Shown here one piece after another: positions 41,788 through 50,310 of a stretch of DNA of 64,000 nt. The stretch comes from Actinomycetes bacterium (GTDB lineage Bacteria > Actinomycetota > Acidimicrobiia > Acidimicrobiales > Ilumatobacteraceae). The stretch spans positions 248,001-312,000 of the forward strand of contig JAKOUY010000037.1 of assembly GCA_029782355.1 (NCBI GenBank), in the 5' to 3' direction. A model generated the notes under the pieces. That model was given only the letters and a program-made list of their open reading frames with translations, did no database searches and had not been told where the DNA came from. The position numbers were made by a program, and so were the translations under genes. How positions within the stretch are numbered: position 1 is the stretch's first letter; each line of letters begins with the position of its first letter.

Positions 41788-43805
41788 CAGCGGCTCCTCC
41801 CGACGAGATAGGTGACGTCCCGGCCGGCGTAGGGGTTGGTCGACGGGTCGAAGGAGGCCAGCTCCAGCAGGCGGCGACCGTCGATGATCCACACCGACGG
41901 GCGCAGCGTCATCGGCCCGCGGTAGCGGGTCAGCTCGTCGATCGTCGCGGCCAACCGGTCGGGCTGGACCCGCCGGCCGTCGATCGCCTGCAACTCGTCG
42001 CCGTAGCGATCGAGGACGTGCACGGTGCGGTCACCCTCGCCCAGCCAGTACCCGCCCACCGGAGTGAACTGGGACAGGTGCGGATGCATCGTCGCCAGGG
42101 TGTGGGCGTCGGCCACCTCCCGCCCGGGGAGGGCGCCGGCGGCCAGCCCCACCGCGCCGGTGGCCACGGCGCGCACCAGGCTGCGCTCGGGCACCTCCTC
42201 GAGGCGCACCTCCACCGTGGCCGGGCTGGCCCCGGCGGCGACCACCTCGTCGTGGACCTCGGCCATCAGCTGCTCGACCACCGCCGGGTCGATGGGCGCC
42301 ATCGTCCGTTCCCGCTCGGCGCGCAGCAGCGACAGGGCGTCGCCGATCGAGCTGATCACCTCGGCCCGCTCGGGGATCTCGATCGACCACCCGAGCATGG
42401 CCGCCACGTGGCGGGCCAGCCCGCCGGCACCGCCGCCGACGCCGATCAGGGTCGGGTTGGTCAGCTTGGCCGACCGGGCCACCTGCAGGGCCAGCTCGCA
42501 GGCCTCCTCGCCGGCGGCGAGGAGCATCTGGCTCGGGATCGCCTCGGCCGAGGTGCGCATCGACGCGGCCGCGGCGGCGAACGCGGCGCGCGCCGCGTCG
42601 GGCGCGGCGTAGGCGTAGTCGCCCGTCCGGGTGATGCCGAGGGCGTTGGCCGCACACGTGGTGGTCAGGGCGACGCGGCGGCCGTCGGGACAGCGCAACG
42701 TGGCGTAGTCGGCCGGATCGCCGGGCAGCGCCGGTCCGGTCTCGAGGACCGCGCCGGCCAGCGCCGCGGCGTCGGTGAAGCAGGCGTAGGGCAGCCCGGC
42801 GATGTGGGCCGAGCGTGGGCCGACGCCGTAGACCCGGCCGCGGCGGACGCGCAGCATCGACCCGCCGGCCACGCCGACGACGCGCACGTCGACGCTGCGC
42901 AGCGCGGTGGCGTGGGAGGCGACGCGCACGTAGGACAGCGCCGGGCGCCCGTTGCGGATGGCGGCGATGTTGGTCGAGGTCCCGCCGACCTCGACGACGA
43001 TCGCGTCGGCGACGCCCGTGTACCGCAACGCCCCGGCCACCGAGGCCGAGGGACCGGAGTACAGCGTGCGTACCGGGGCGGCGCTGAACCCGGCGAGGTC
43101 GGTCGCCCCACCGTCGCTGCGCATCACCATGACCGGGGCGTGGATCCCGGCGGCGCGTACGCCGTCGGCCACGAACGAGGCGGTGGACACGGCGATCGGC
43201 ACGATCGAGGCATTTAGCGCAGCCGTCACCGTGCGCAGTTCCAACCCGTACAGGCCGCTCAGCTCGGTGGACGGGCACACCGCCAGACCGGCCTCGACGG
43301 CGAGATCGGCGACGGCCTGCTCGTTGCTGGTGTCGTCCGGCGAGAACGCTTCGGCCACGGCGACGGCGGCGATCCCGGCCTGGCGCATCGCCGCCAGCTC
43401 GGTGCGGATCGCCGCCACCGGGAGCCCGTCGGTCACGTCGAAGAATGCCTGGCGGACCCGGAGGCGCTTGCCGGGGGCCACCTCGACCTTGCCCAGGCGG
43501 GTCAGCCGGGCGACCCGCTTGAGGTCCGGGCGGCGGCCCATGCCGATCACCCCGACCTCGCCGACGTCGCCCTCCAGCAGCGCGTTGACCGCCTGGGTGG
43601 TGGAGTGGGTGACCATCTCGATCCGCTCGGCACCCACGTGGCCGGCCACGCCGGCCACCGCCCGGACCACGCCGTCGGCCACCCCGCCGGGGGCGTCGTG
43701 GGTGGTGGGCAGGACGGACTCCGCCACCACCTGGCGGTCGGCCAGACGCACCGCCACCGCTTTGGTGAAGGTGCCGCCGACGTCGACGCCGACGCGCACA
43801 CCCAT
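41787..43805 (-). CDS. Hydantoinase/oxoprolinase family protein (HyuA-like)
   Basis: A 672-residue ASKHA-fold ATPase. The N-terminal Hydant_A_N phosphate loop is GVDVGGTFTKAVAVRL, then STTQAVNALLEGDVGEVGVIGMG. The central hydantoinase A domain shows SDGGATDLAGFSAAPVRTLYSGPSAS and VVEVGGTSTNIAAIRNGRP. Family members split hydantoins or 5-oxoproline, or form part of acetone/acetophenone carboxylases, always with ATP. No HyuB partner is next to it; instead it is coupled by one-base overlaps to the FTR1 permease upstream (TGATG at 43805) and to a small membrane protein downstream. That placement suggests an energy-coupled or metabolite-linked role in iron uptake, which is speculative. The ATG at 43805 is fixed by the overlap. 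Confidence 0.85.
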   Translation of the reverse strand: MGVRVGVDVGGTFTKAVAVRLADRQVVAESVLPTTHDAPGGVADGVVRAVAGVAGHVGAERIEMVTHSTTQAVNALLEGDVGEVGVIGMGRRPDLKRVARLTRLGKVEVAPGKRLRVRQAFFDVTDGLPVAAIRTELAAMRQAGIAAVAVAEAFSPDDTSNEQAVADLAVEAGLAVCPSTELSGLYGLELRTVTAALNASIVPIAVSTASFVADGVRAAGIHAPVMVMRSDGGATDLAGFSAAPVRTLYSGPSASVAGALRYTGVADAIVVEVGGTSTNIAAIRNGRPALSYVRVASHATALRSVDVRVVGVAGGSMLRVRRGRVYGVGPRSAHIAGLPYACFTDAAALAGAVLETGPALPGDPADYATLRCPDGRRVALTTTCAANALGITRTGDYAYAAPDAARAAFAAAAASMRTSAEAIPSQMLLAAGEEACELALQVARSAKLTNPTLIGVGGGAGGLARHVAAMLGWSIEIPERAEVISSIGDALSLLRAERERTMAPIDPAVVEQLMAEVHDEVVAAGASPATVEVRLEEVPERSLVRAVATGAVGLAAGALPGREVADAHTLATMHPHLSQFTPVGGYWLGEGDRTVHVLDRYGDELQAIDGRRVQPDRLAATIDELTRYRGPMTLRPSVWIIDGRRLLELASFDPSTNPYAGRDVTYLVGRSR

Positions 43806-45085
43806 CAGGCGGGTGCCGCGTGGGGAGGCGTCGGGGACGGTGACGCCGGACGGGCCAGGCGGGCGTGCAGCCGGGGGCGGATGACGAAGGCGTACACCGC
43901 GCCCAGCACGTACACCGAGGCCAGGGCGACCTGGGCCACCAGCGACGGGACCGTCGGCCACACGCCGGTGGCCTCGGCCAGGAAGATCGGCAGCCGCGGG
44001 CCGCTGGTGCGGTGGATGTCGATCACGTCGGCTGCCTGCAGGGCGTGCATCGCGTTGCCCAGGAATGCCACCGAGGTGACCATCACCATGGCGACGGCGG
44101 TGTTCATGAACACCTTGATCGGCAGCTTGCGACCGAGGCGGAACACGGCCCAGGCGACGAGGGCCAGGGCGACGACTGCTGCCCCGATGCCGGCCAGGAT
44201 GGCCCCGCCGAGGCCGTGGCCGAAGCTCAGCAGCGACTGGTAGAACAGGGCGGTCTCGAAGCCCTCGCGGTACACCGCGGTGAACCCGACGGCCACGAGC
44301 GAGGCCGTCGACCCGACGGAGATCGCGCTCCACAGGCGGGCGCGGACGAACTCCATCCAGCGCTTGTTGTCCATCCGGGCGATCAGCCAGAACGACACGT
44401 AGAACAGCACGGCGACGGCCAGGAGGGCGACGACGGCCTCGAGGACCTCGCGGCTGATCGGCAGCACCCGGAAGATCGTCGGCATCAGCATGACGGTCAG
44501 CACGGTGGCCGCCGCGGCGAGGGCGACCCCACCGAGCACCGGCTTGATGAAGTGTGGGCTGCGCGCCGCTTCCAGATAGCCGAGCAGCGCCGAGAGCAGC
44601 AGCACCACCTCGAACCCCTCGCGGAACAGGATCAGGAACGACTGCCCGGCCACCAGCACCGGCGCCCCGACACCCGTGTCGGTCAGTTTGCGCTCGGCCT
44701 GGTCGATCAGGTTGCGCAGCTCGACGATGGCCGAGCGCACGGTGTCCACCGGCGCCCCGGCGCGGATCACCCGGCGGACCTCGGCGAACTGGAACTCGGT
44801 GGTCAGGGTCAGCTCGTGGTCGACGATGCTGAGCGGCGGCTCGACCAGCTCGAAGTGCGCCAGGTACCCGGCGCTGGCCTCCTTCAACGCCTGATCGGCG
44901 TGGCCCGACTTCAGCAGGGCGAGGGTCTCGTCGATCGACTGGCGGGTCTGGTCCAGCAGGCGGATGGCCTCGGCCCGGCTCACCGAGGCGGCGTCGGCCG
45001 GCCGACCGGTCAGCGCGGTGACGACGAGGGTGCCGACGAGCGCGGCGAGGAGGGCCAGCGCAGCGACGGCGGGCCACCTGCGCAC
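43805..45085 (-). CDS. efeU: FTR1/EfeU-type high-affinity iron permease
   Basis: A 426-residue membrane protein. After a signal-like first helix (residues 7-26) comes an extracytoplasmic helical domain (about 33-135), then seven or so membrane helices. The two iron-transport REGFE motifs of the family are at residues 155-159 (LFREGFEVVL) and 273-277 (VYREGFETAL), both with intact glutamates. The C-terminus is Pro/Ala-rich. The GTG at 45085 lies 7 bases after the lipoprotein stop. Iron is the expected cargo; the helical N-terminal domain resembles that of the adjacent lipoprotein in being acidic and helical. The operon begins under a TTAGG-N4-CCTAA box. Confidence 0.9.
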   Translation of the reverse strand: MRRWPAVAALALLAALVGTLVVTALTGRPADAASVSRAEAIRLLDQTRQSIDETLALLKSGHADQALKEASAGYLAHFELVEPPLSIVDHELTLTTEFQFAEVRRVIRAGAPVDTVRSAIVELRNLIDQAERKLTDTGVGAPVLVAGQSFLILFREGFEVVLLLSALLGYLEAARSPHFIKPVLGGVALAAAATVLTVMLMPTIFRVLPISREVLEAVVALLAVAVLFYVSFWLIARMDNKRWMEFVRARLWSAISVGSTASLVAVGFTAVYREGFETALFYQSLLSFGHGLGGAILAGIGAAVVALALVAWAVFRLGRKLPIKVFMNTAVAMVMVTSVAFLGNAMHALQAADVIDIHRTSGPRLPIFLAEATGVWPTVPSLVAQVALASVYVLGAVYAFVIRPRLHARLARPASPSPTPPHAAPA

Positions 45086-45092
45086 GGCCGGC

Positions 45093-45575
45093 TCAGGGGT
45101 GCGCAGCCAGGTAGGCGTCGGCGACCTTGGCGAAGTCGCCGGCGGCGGTGGTCATGGTCGCGCCGTCCTTGGCCTTGCCGGCGGCGAAGAAGGCGTCGAG
45201 GGCCTCCTCGGCGCGCAGGTAGAGGTCGGCGTCGTTGCGCTTGACGGTGCCCTCGAACGCGTGCCAGGCCTGCTCGACCAGGTCGAGATCGGCCTGGGTC
45301 ACCGTTGCCGGGCGGGCGGCCGTGGTGGTCAGCAGGGTCGACAGGCCGCGGAACCCGGTGGTGACCGCGGCATCGGGGACGATCGCGTACGTCCCCGGTG
45401 TCGTCCCCGCCGAACCGGGGTTGGGCTCGCCGGTGGCCACGGTGGCCGGTCCGGTGCCGGTCGGCGCCGCGGTGCTGGGGGTCGTGGTCCGGGCATCGTC
45501 GCCGCACGCACCGAGCACACCGAGACCGGTCAGACACAGGGCGGTGAGGGTCAGGCGGGTCGCACGGGAGCTCAT
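45093..45575 (-). CDS. Lipoprotein of the FTR1 iron-uptake operon (EfeO-like helical domain)
   Basis: A 160-residue exported lipoprotein. The signal peptide ends at GVLGAC, with the lipid-carrying Cys at about residue 24, followed by a Thr/Pro/Gly-rich linker (25-60) and a helical domain with VEQAWHAFEGTVKRNDADLYLRA and AAGDFAKVADAYLA. That domain is like the helical iron-binding parts that accompany FTR1 permeases, but it is too short for a full EfeO (no cupredoxin or M75 peptidase-like domain). It is first in the operon and should present iron to the permease. The ATG at 45575 follows a TACTGT -10 box by 8 bases. Confidence 0.72.
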   Translation of the reverse strand: MSSRATRLTLTALCLTGLGVLGACGDDARTTTPSTAAPTGTGPATVATGEPNPGSAGTTPGTYAIVPDAAVTTGFRGLSTLLTTTAARPATVTQADLDLVEQAWHAFEGTVKRNDADLYLRAEEALDAFFAAGKAKDGATMTTAAGDFAKVADAYLAAHP

Positions 45576-45583
45576 GGTCGGAG

Positions 45584-45589
45584 ACAGTA
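45584..45589 (-). promoter_or_regulatory. -10 box of the iron-uptake operon, leaderless layout
   Basis: TACTGT on the minus strand with 8 bases to the ATG at 45575. The palindrome at 45600 covers the -35 position. Confidence 0.5.
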
Positions 45590-45599
45590 GCGAGCGATG

Positions 45600-45613
45600 T
45601 TAGGCATGCCTAA
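45600..45613. promoter_or_regulatory. Iron-box-like palindrome at the iron permease operon promoter
   Basis: TTAGGCATGCCTAA is a perfect 14-base palindrome with TTAGG/CCTAA half-sites 4 bases apart. It resembles DtxR/IdeR iron boxes but is more compact than the 19-base consensus. It overlaps the -35 region of the promoter, the position for iron-dependent repression. Confidence 0.65.
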
Positions 45614-45644
45614 TTCGGTGAGCGGAGATGCCCGGTGAATCCTG

Positions 45645-48458
45645 TCACGTGACGATGTTGACCATCCGGCCGGGCACCACCACGACCTGGCGCGGCGCCG
45701 AGCCGCCGAGCACGGCGACCACCCGCGGGTCGGCCAGCGCCGCCGCCTCGAGCGTCGCCGGGTCGGCACCGGCGGCGACCGACAGCCGAGTGCGGACCTT
45801 GCCGTTGACCTGCACGGGGATCTCCACCGTCGAGTCGACCAGCAGGGCCGGGTCGGCGACCGGATACGGCTGGCTGCAGACCAGCGAGGTGTGCCCGAGG
45901 CGGCTCCACAGCTCCTCGGCCAGGTGCGGGGCCATCGGTGCCAGCAGGACGACGACGTCGTCGACGATCGCACCGGGGCACGCACCCAACTTGGTGAGGT
46001 GGTTGGTCAACTCGATCAGCTTGGCGATCGCCGTGTTGAACCGCAGGTGGTCGAGCTCGTCGCGCACCCCGGCGATCGTCCGGTGCAGCAGGCGGGTGGT
46101 GGCCTGGTCGACCTCCCCGTCGGTGACCCGCACGGCGCCGGTCTCCTCGTCGACGATCGAGCGCCACAGGCGTTGCAGGAAGCGGTGCATGCCCACCACG
46201 TCCTTGCTCTCCCAGGGTCGCGAGGCATCGAGCGGACCCATGCTCATCAGGTACAGCCGCAGCGTGTCGGCGCCGTACTGCTCGACGAAGTCCAGCGGAT
46301 CGATCGAGTTCTTCAGGCTCTTGCCCATCTTGCCGAACTCTCGCCGGACCGCTCGGCCCTCGTAGCGGAAGCCGTCCTCCACCGCTTCGACGGCCGCAGC
46401 GTCGACGTAGGCGCCACGTTCGTCGGTGTAGGCCGCGGCCAGGATGTAGCCCTGGTTGAACAGCCGGTGGAAGGGCTCGACGGAGGAGACATGGCCGAGG
46501 TCGTGGAGCACCTTGTGCCAGAAGCGGGCGTACAGCAGGTGCAAGACGGCGTGTTCGACGCCGCCCACGTACAGGTCGGCGCCGCCGGTGCCCCCGGTGG
46601 AGGGGGGCCCCATCCAGTAGGCCTCGTTGGCCGGGTCGACGAAGCGCTCGGTGTTCGTCGGGTCCAGGTAGCGCAGCTCGTACCAGCAGCTCCCCGCCCA
46701 GTTGGGCATGGTGTTGGTGTCTCGCCGGTACGTCTGCGGGCCGTCGCCGAGGTCGAGGGTCACCGTCACCCAGTGGCCGAGGCGGTCCAGCGGGCTCTCC
46801 GGGTTGCTCTCGGCGTCGTCAGGGTCGAACAGCCGCGGGGCGAACTGGTCGGTGTCGGGCAGCTCGACGGGCAGCATCGACTCCGGCAGGGCGTGGGGAT
46901 GACCGTCGGCGTCGTAGACCACCGGGAACGGCTCGCCCCAGTACCGCTGCCGGCTGAACAGCCAGTCGCGCAGCTTGTAGGTGACCGTGGCGTGGCCGTG
47001 CCCGTTGGCGGCCAGCCACTCGTTGGTGCGCCGCACCCCGTCGGCCACGTTGGACACCCCGTCGAGGCTCAGCGTGGCGTTGGCGCTGTGCACGTACGGG
47101 GCGTCGCCCACGTAGGCGTCGGCCCAGCTGGCGGTGTCCGTGCCGCGCCCGTCGGCCGGGTCCTGGATGGCGACGATGGGCAGGCCGAACTGGCGGGCGA
47201 ACTCGAAGTCGCGCTGGTCGCCGCACGGGACGGCCATGATCGCCCCCGTGCCATAGCCCATCAGCACGTAGTCGGCGATCCACACCGGGATGGCCTGGCC
47301 GTTGACCGGGTTGGTGGCGTAGGCGCCGGTGAACACGCCGGTCTTGGCCCGGTTCTCGTCCTGGCGGTCGACGTCCTTGGTGGATTCGGCGTTGCGCCGA
47401 TAGCTGGCCACGGCGTCGGCCTGCTCGGTCGTCGTCAGCGCCCCGACCAGCGGATGCTCCGGCGCCAGGACCATGAATGTCGCCCCGAACAGGGTGTCCG
47501 GGCGGGTGGTGAAGACCGTGATCGGCCCGGCGGGTGAGTCGAAGTGGACGGTGGCCCCCTCGCTGCGACCGATCCAGTTGCGCTGCATCGACTTCAGCGC
47601 ATCGGTCCACTCCAGGGTGTCGAGGTCGTCCAGCAGTCGCTCGGCATAGGCGGTGATCCGCATCATCCACTGCCGCATCCGCCGCTTGAACACGGGGAAG
47701 TTGCCGCGCTCGCTGCGGCCCTCGGACGTGACCTCCTCGTTGGCCACCACCGTGCCGAGTCCGGGGCACCAGTTCACCGGGGCGTCGCTGACGTAGGCCA
47801 GCCGCCAGCGATCCAGCTCGTCGGCGCGTTGGCCGGCGTCCATCGTCGCCCACTCGCCACCCTGTGCGCCACGGGCGCCCGCGTCGAGTTCGGCGATCAG
47901 CTCGGTGATCGGCCGGGCCCGGTTGGCGTCGGGGTCGAACCAGGCGTTGAAGATCTGCAGGAAGATCCACTGCGTCCAGCGGTAGTACGCAGGATCGGTG
48001 GTCTCGATGCTGCGTCGCGGGTCGTGGCTGAAGCCCAGGCGGCGCAGCTGGCGGCGGATGTTGGCGACGTTGTGGGCCGTGGTCACCGCCGGGTGCTGAC
48101 CGGTCTGGACGGCGAACTGCTCGGCGGGCAGGCCGAAGGCGTCGAAGCCCATCGTGTACAGCACCTGGTGGCCGGTCATCCGTCGGTAGCGGGCGACGAT
48201 GTCGGTGGCGGTGAAGCCCAGCGGGTGGCCCATGTGCAGCCCGGTGCCACTGGGGTACGGGAACATGTCCATCACGTACACCGTCGGCTGGCCGCTCGAC
48301 GCCCCCGGACCGGCCAGCTGGCCCACCGGGTTGTCGACCAGGAAGGCCCCCTCCGCCTCCCACCGGTCCTGCCAGCGGATCTCGATCTCGCCGGCGAGCG
48401 CTGCCGAGTACCGGAACGGCGGGGTGTCGGCGGCGGGGGCGGTGGTCGGCTGGCTCAT
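45645..48458 (-). CDS. leuS: Leucyl-tRNA synthetase
   Basis: A 937-residue class I synthetase that charges tRNA-Leu. Visible landmarks: [14 protein letters not shown] (HIGH-type motif), the long CP1 editing domain, [45 protein letters not shown], and [17 protein letters not shown]. The KMSKS loop reads KMGKS, a form seen in other actinobacterial LeuRS as I recall, with both lysines kept. The C-terminal anticodon-binding and ligase-like tail is complete. The ATG at 48458 gives a normal N-terminus. It has a TAGACT box 10 bases upstream and is divergent from the acyl-AMP ligase-like gene, with only 48 bases between the two starts. Confidence 0.96.
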   Translation of the reverse strand: MSQPTTAPAADTPPFRYSAALAGEIEIRWQDRWEAEGAFLVDNPVGQLAGPGASSGQPTVYVMDMFPYPSGTGLHMGHPLGFTATDIVARYRRMTGHQVLYTMGFDAFGLPAEQFAVQTGQHPAVTTAHNVANIRRQLRRLGFSHDPRRSIETTDPAYYRWTQWIFLQIFNAWFDPDANRARPITELIAELDAGARGAQGGEWATMDAGQRADELDRWRLAYVSDAPVNWCPGLGTVVANEEVTSEGRSERGNFPVFKRRMRQWMMRITAYAERLLDDLDTLEWTDALKSMQRNWIGRSEGATVHFDSPAGPITVFTTRPDTLFGATFMVLAPEHPLVGALTTTEQADAVASYRRNAESTKDVDRQDENRAKTGVFTGAYATNPVNGQAIPVWIADYVLMGYGTGAIMAVPCGDQRDFEFARQFGLPIVAIQDPADGRGTDTASWADAYVGDAPYVHSANATLSLDGVSNVADGVRRTNEWLAANGHGHATVTYKLRDWLFSRQRYWGEPFPVVYDADGHPHALPESMLPVELPDTDQFAPRLFDPDDAESNPESPLDRLGHWVTVTLDLGDGPQTYRRDTNTMPNWAGSCWYELRYLDPTNTERFVDPANEAYWMGPPSTGGTGGADLYVGGVEHAVLHLLYARFWHKVLHDLGHVSSVEPFHRLFNQGYILAAAYTDERGAYVDAAAVEAVEDGFRYEGRAVRREFGKMGKSLKNSIDPLDFVEQYGADTLRLYLMSMGPLDASRPWESKDVVGMHRFLQRLWRSIVDEETGAVRVTDGEVDQATTRLLHRTIAGVRDELDHLRFNTAIAKLIELTNHLTKLGACPGAIVDDVVVLLAPMAPHLAEELWSRLGHTSLVCSQPYPVADPALLVDSTVEIPVQVNGKVRTRLSVAAGADPATLEAAALADPRVVAVLGGSAPRQVVVVPGRMVNIVT

Positions 48459-48468
48459 AGCGCGGAGC

Positions 48469-48474
48469 AGTCTA
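48469..48474 (-). promoter_or_regulatory. -10 box of leuS
   Basis: TAGACT on the minus strand, then GCTCCGCGCT and the ATG. This is the same hexamer and the same 10-base spacing as at thrS. Confidence 0.5.
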
Positions 48475-48492
48475 CGAGCGGGCCCGCGCCGC

Positions 48493-48498
48493 TACCGT
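48493..48498 (+). promoter_or_regulatory. -10 box of the acyl-AMP ligase-like gene, leaderless layout
   Basis: TACCGT with 8 bases to the GTG at 48507. Confidence 0.45.
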
Positions 48499-48506
48499 GG
48501 ACATTC

Positions 48507-50192
48507 GTGCCCGACGAACCGGCCGACTCGATCATCCAGCGGCTCATCGATGCCGCCCAGCGTCCGACGGGGGTCCGCTTCGTCGGACAGTCGGTGGCTC
48601 CGTCCGTTGGCGACGGGTTCGTCGCCTGGTCCGACCTGCACGCCGAGGCCCGGGCGGTGGCCGCTGCCCTGCAGGCACGGGGTGTGATGCCCGGGGACCA
48701 CGTCGCCATCCTCGGGCCGACCTCGCGCCCCCTGATCACGGTCATCCAGGGATGCTGGCTGGCCGGGGCGGCCAGCATGGTGCTGCCGCTCCCGATGCGG
48801 ATGGGCTCGCTGGAGGCCTTCGTCGAGTCCACCCGGGCGCGGATCCGCCACGGCGAGGCGACCCTCGTCCTGGTCGACGATCTGCTGGCCGCGTTCTACG
48901 AATCGGTCCCCGGCGATCCGCCCACGCTGGCGATGGGCGAGGTGCTCGGTGCCGCCGATCCGGCAGCCTGGGTGCGCCCGCCCGACGACCCCGAGCGGCT
49001 GGTGATCCTGCAGTACACGAGCGGCTCGACCAGCGAGCCGAAGGGGGTGATGCTCCCCGACCGTGTGCTGCGGGCCAACATCGACGCCTGCTACGACGCC
49101 GCCGACCTGACCGAGCACGAGGTCCTCGTCTCCTGGCTGCCGCTGTACCACGACATGGGCCTCGTCGGCCTGCTGGCGATCCCGATGAGCCGCGGCCTGC
49201 AGCTGGTCCTCGCCGCCCCGCAGGACTTCATGGCCAAGCCCGGCCATTGGATGCAGTGGATCAGCGACTGGCGCGGCACGGTCACCGCCGGACCGAACTT
49301 CGCCTGGGTCCTGGCCACCCGGGCCCTCGGGCGGATGGAGGGCATCGACCTGTCCTGCCTGACCCTGGCGCTCAGTGGCGCCGAGCCGGTCGACCCGGCC
49401 GCGGTGGAGTCCTTCGTTGCCGCGGCCGGGCGCTTCGGGTTCCCGCCCGGTGGGGTGTTCCCGGCCTTCGGCATGGCCGAGCTGGCCATCGGTGGGTCGT
49501 TCCCGCCACGCGGGCGCGGCCTGCGCTGCGATTCCGTCGACCGCCTGGTGCTGGAGCGCGAGCGGGTCGCCAAGCCGCTGGACGTCGCCGACGCCGACGA
49601 GGAGCTCGACGTCCGCCGCCTGCCGCTGCTCGGCGCACCGGTGCCGGGTCTGGAGATGCGCGTCGTCGATCCGGCCACGTTCGCCGACCTGCCCGAGCGT
49701 CACGTCGGCGAGTTGCTCATCCGCGGCACCTCGGTGACCTCCGGCTACTACCGCCGCCCGGACGCCACCGCGGCCCTGTTCCACGACGGCTGGCTGGTCA
49801 CCGGCGACCTGGCCTACCTGCTCGACGGCGAGCTGGTGCTGTGCGGGCGGATCAAGGACGTGATCATCGTCGGTGGGCGCAACGTCTTCCCCGAGGACAT
49901 CGAGCGGGCCGTGGGCGGCATCGACGGCGTGCGCGCCGGCAACGTCATCGCCGTCGGGGTCGAGGGCTACAAGGGCAAGGAGAGCGTCGTCGTGGTCGCC
50001 GAGGTGCGCACCGAGGACCCCGACGCCGTCCGCCACGCGATCCACCACCGCACCCTCGACGTCTGCGGCCTGCCGCCGCGGGACGTGATCCTGGTCAAGC
50101 CGGGAACGCTGCCGAAGACGTCGTCGGGCAAGCTCCAGCGGGCCAGGTGCCGCGAGCTCTACCTGGCCGAGGAGCTCGAGCTGCTCGACTGA
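48507..50192 (+). CDS. Fatty acyl-AMP ligase / acyl-CoA synthetase-like adenylating enzyme
   Basis: A 561-residue ANL-family enzyme that activates a carboxylic acid as its adenylate. It shows the P-loop ILQYTSGSTSEPKGVML, the motif SWLPLYHDMGLVGLLA characteristic of fatty acyl-AMP ligases and related actinobacterial synthetases, GMAELAIGGSFPP, GWLVTGDLAYLLDGELVLCGR and the C-terminal Lys in LPKTSSGKLQR. Whether it transfers the acyl group to CoA or to a carrier protein cannot be told; no FadD/PKS partner is adjacent. The GTG at 48507 follows a leaderless-type promoter. It is divergent from leuS and ends in a hairpin that overlaps its stop. Activity is expected since all core motifs are intact. 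Confidence 0.85.
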   Translation: MPDEPADSIIQRLIDAAQRPTGVRFVGQSVAPSVGDGFVAWSDLHAEARAVAAALQARGVMPGDHVAILGPTSRPLITVIQGCWLAGAASMVLPLPMRMGSLEAFVESTRARIRHGEATLVLVDDLLAAFYESVPGDPPTLAMGEVLGAADPAAWVRPPDDPERLVILQYTSGSTSEPKGVMLPDRVLRANIDACYDAADLTEHEVLVSWLPLYHDMGLVGLLAIPMSRGLQLVLAAPQDFMAKPGHWMQWISDWRGTVTAGPNFAWVLATRALGRMEGIDLSCLTLALSGAEPVDPAAVESFVAAAGRFGFPPGGVFPAFGMAELAIGGSFPPRGRGLRCDSVDRLVLERERVAKPLDVADADEELDVRRLPLLGAPVPGLEMRVVDPATFADLPERHVGELLIRGTSVTSGYYRRPDATAALFHDGWLVTGDLAYLLDGELVLCGRIKDVIIVGGRNVFPEDIERAVGGIDGVRAGNVIAVGVEGYKGKESVVVVAEVRTEDPDAVRHAIHHRTLDVCGLPPRDVILVKPGTLPKTSSGKLQRARCRELYLAEELELLD

Positions 50193-50308
50193 TCGTCGGC
50201 GACGATCAGCCCGACGATGTCCAGGGCGGCCCCGAGGTCGGCGGTGGTGACGTTACCGAACCCGATGATCGCTCCCTCGTGGTCGGGTCGGCCGAGGAGC
50301 GCGGTCAC
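50159..50308 (-). pseudogene. Short minus-strand frame, possible remnant of a lost gene
   Basis: A 49-codon GTG frame between the MBL-fold gene and the end of the acyl-AMP ligase-like gene. Its first ~35 residues (TALLGRPDHEGAIIGFGNV then TTADLGAALDIVGLIV) look like a natural protein C-terminus, faintly like the tail of a PLP-dependent aminotransferase/MocR regulator, and then run into the antisense of the ligase end. It may be a decayed fragment or chance. Confidence 0.25.
50189..50209 (+). terminator. Hairpin overlapping the acyl-AMP ligase-like stop codon
   Basis: CTGATCGTC, loop GGC, GACGATCAG: a nine-pair perfect stem that includes the TGA stop at 50190. No U-tract. Confidence 0.5.
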
Positions 50309-50310
50309 CG

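Noticed and set aside
45645-48458. KMGKS in LeuRS as a defect
   Set aside because: Both lysines are kept, and this variant is, as far as I know, common in actinobacterial LeuRS.
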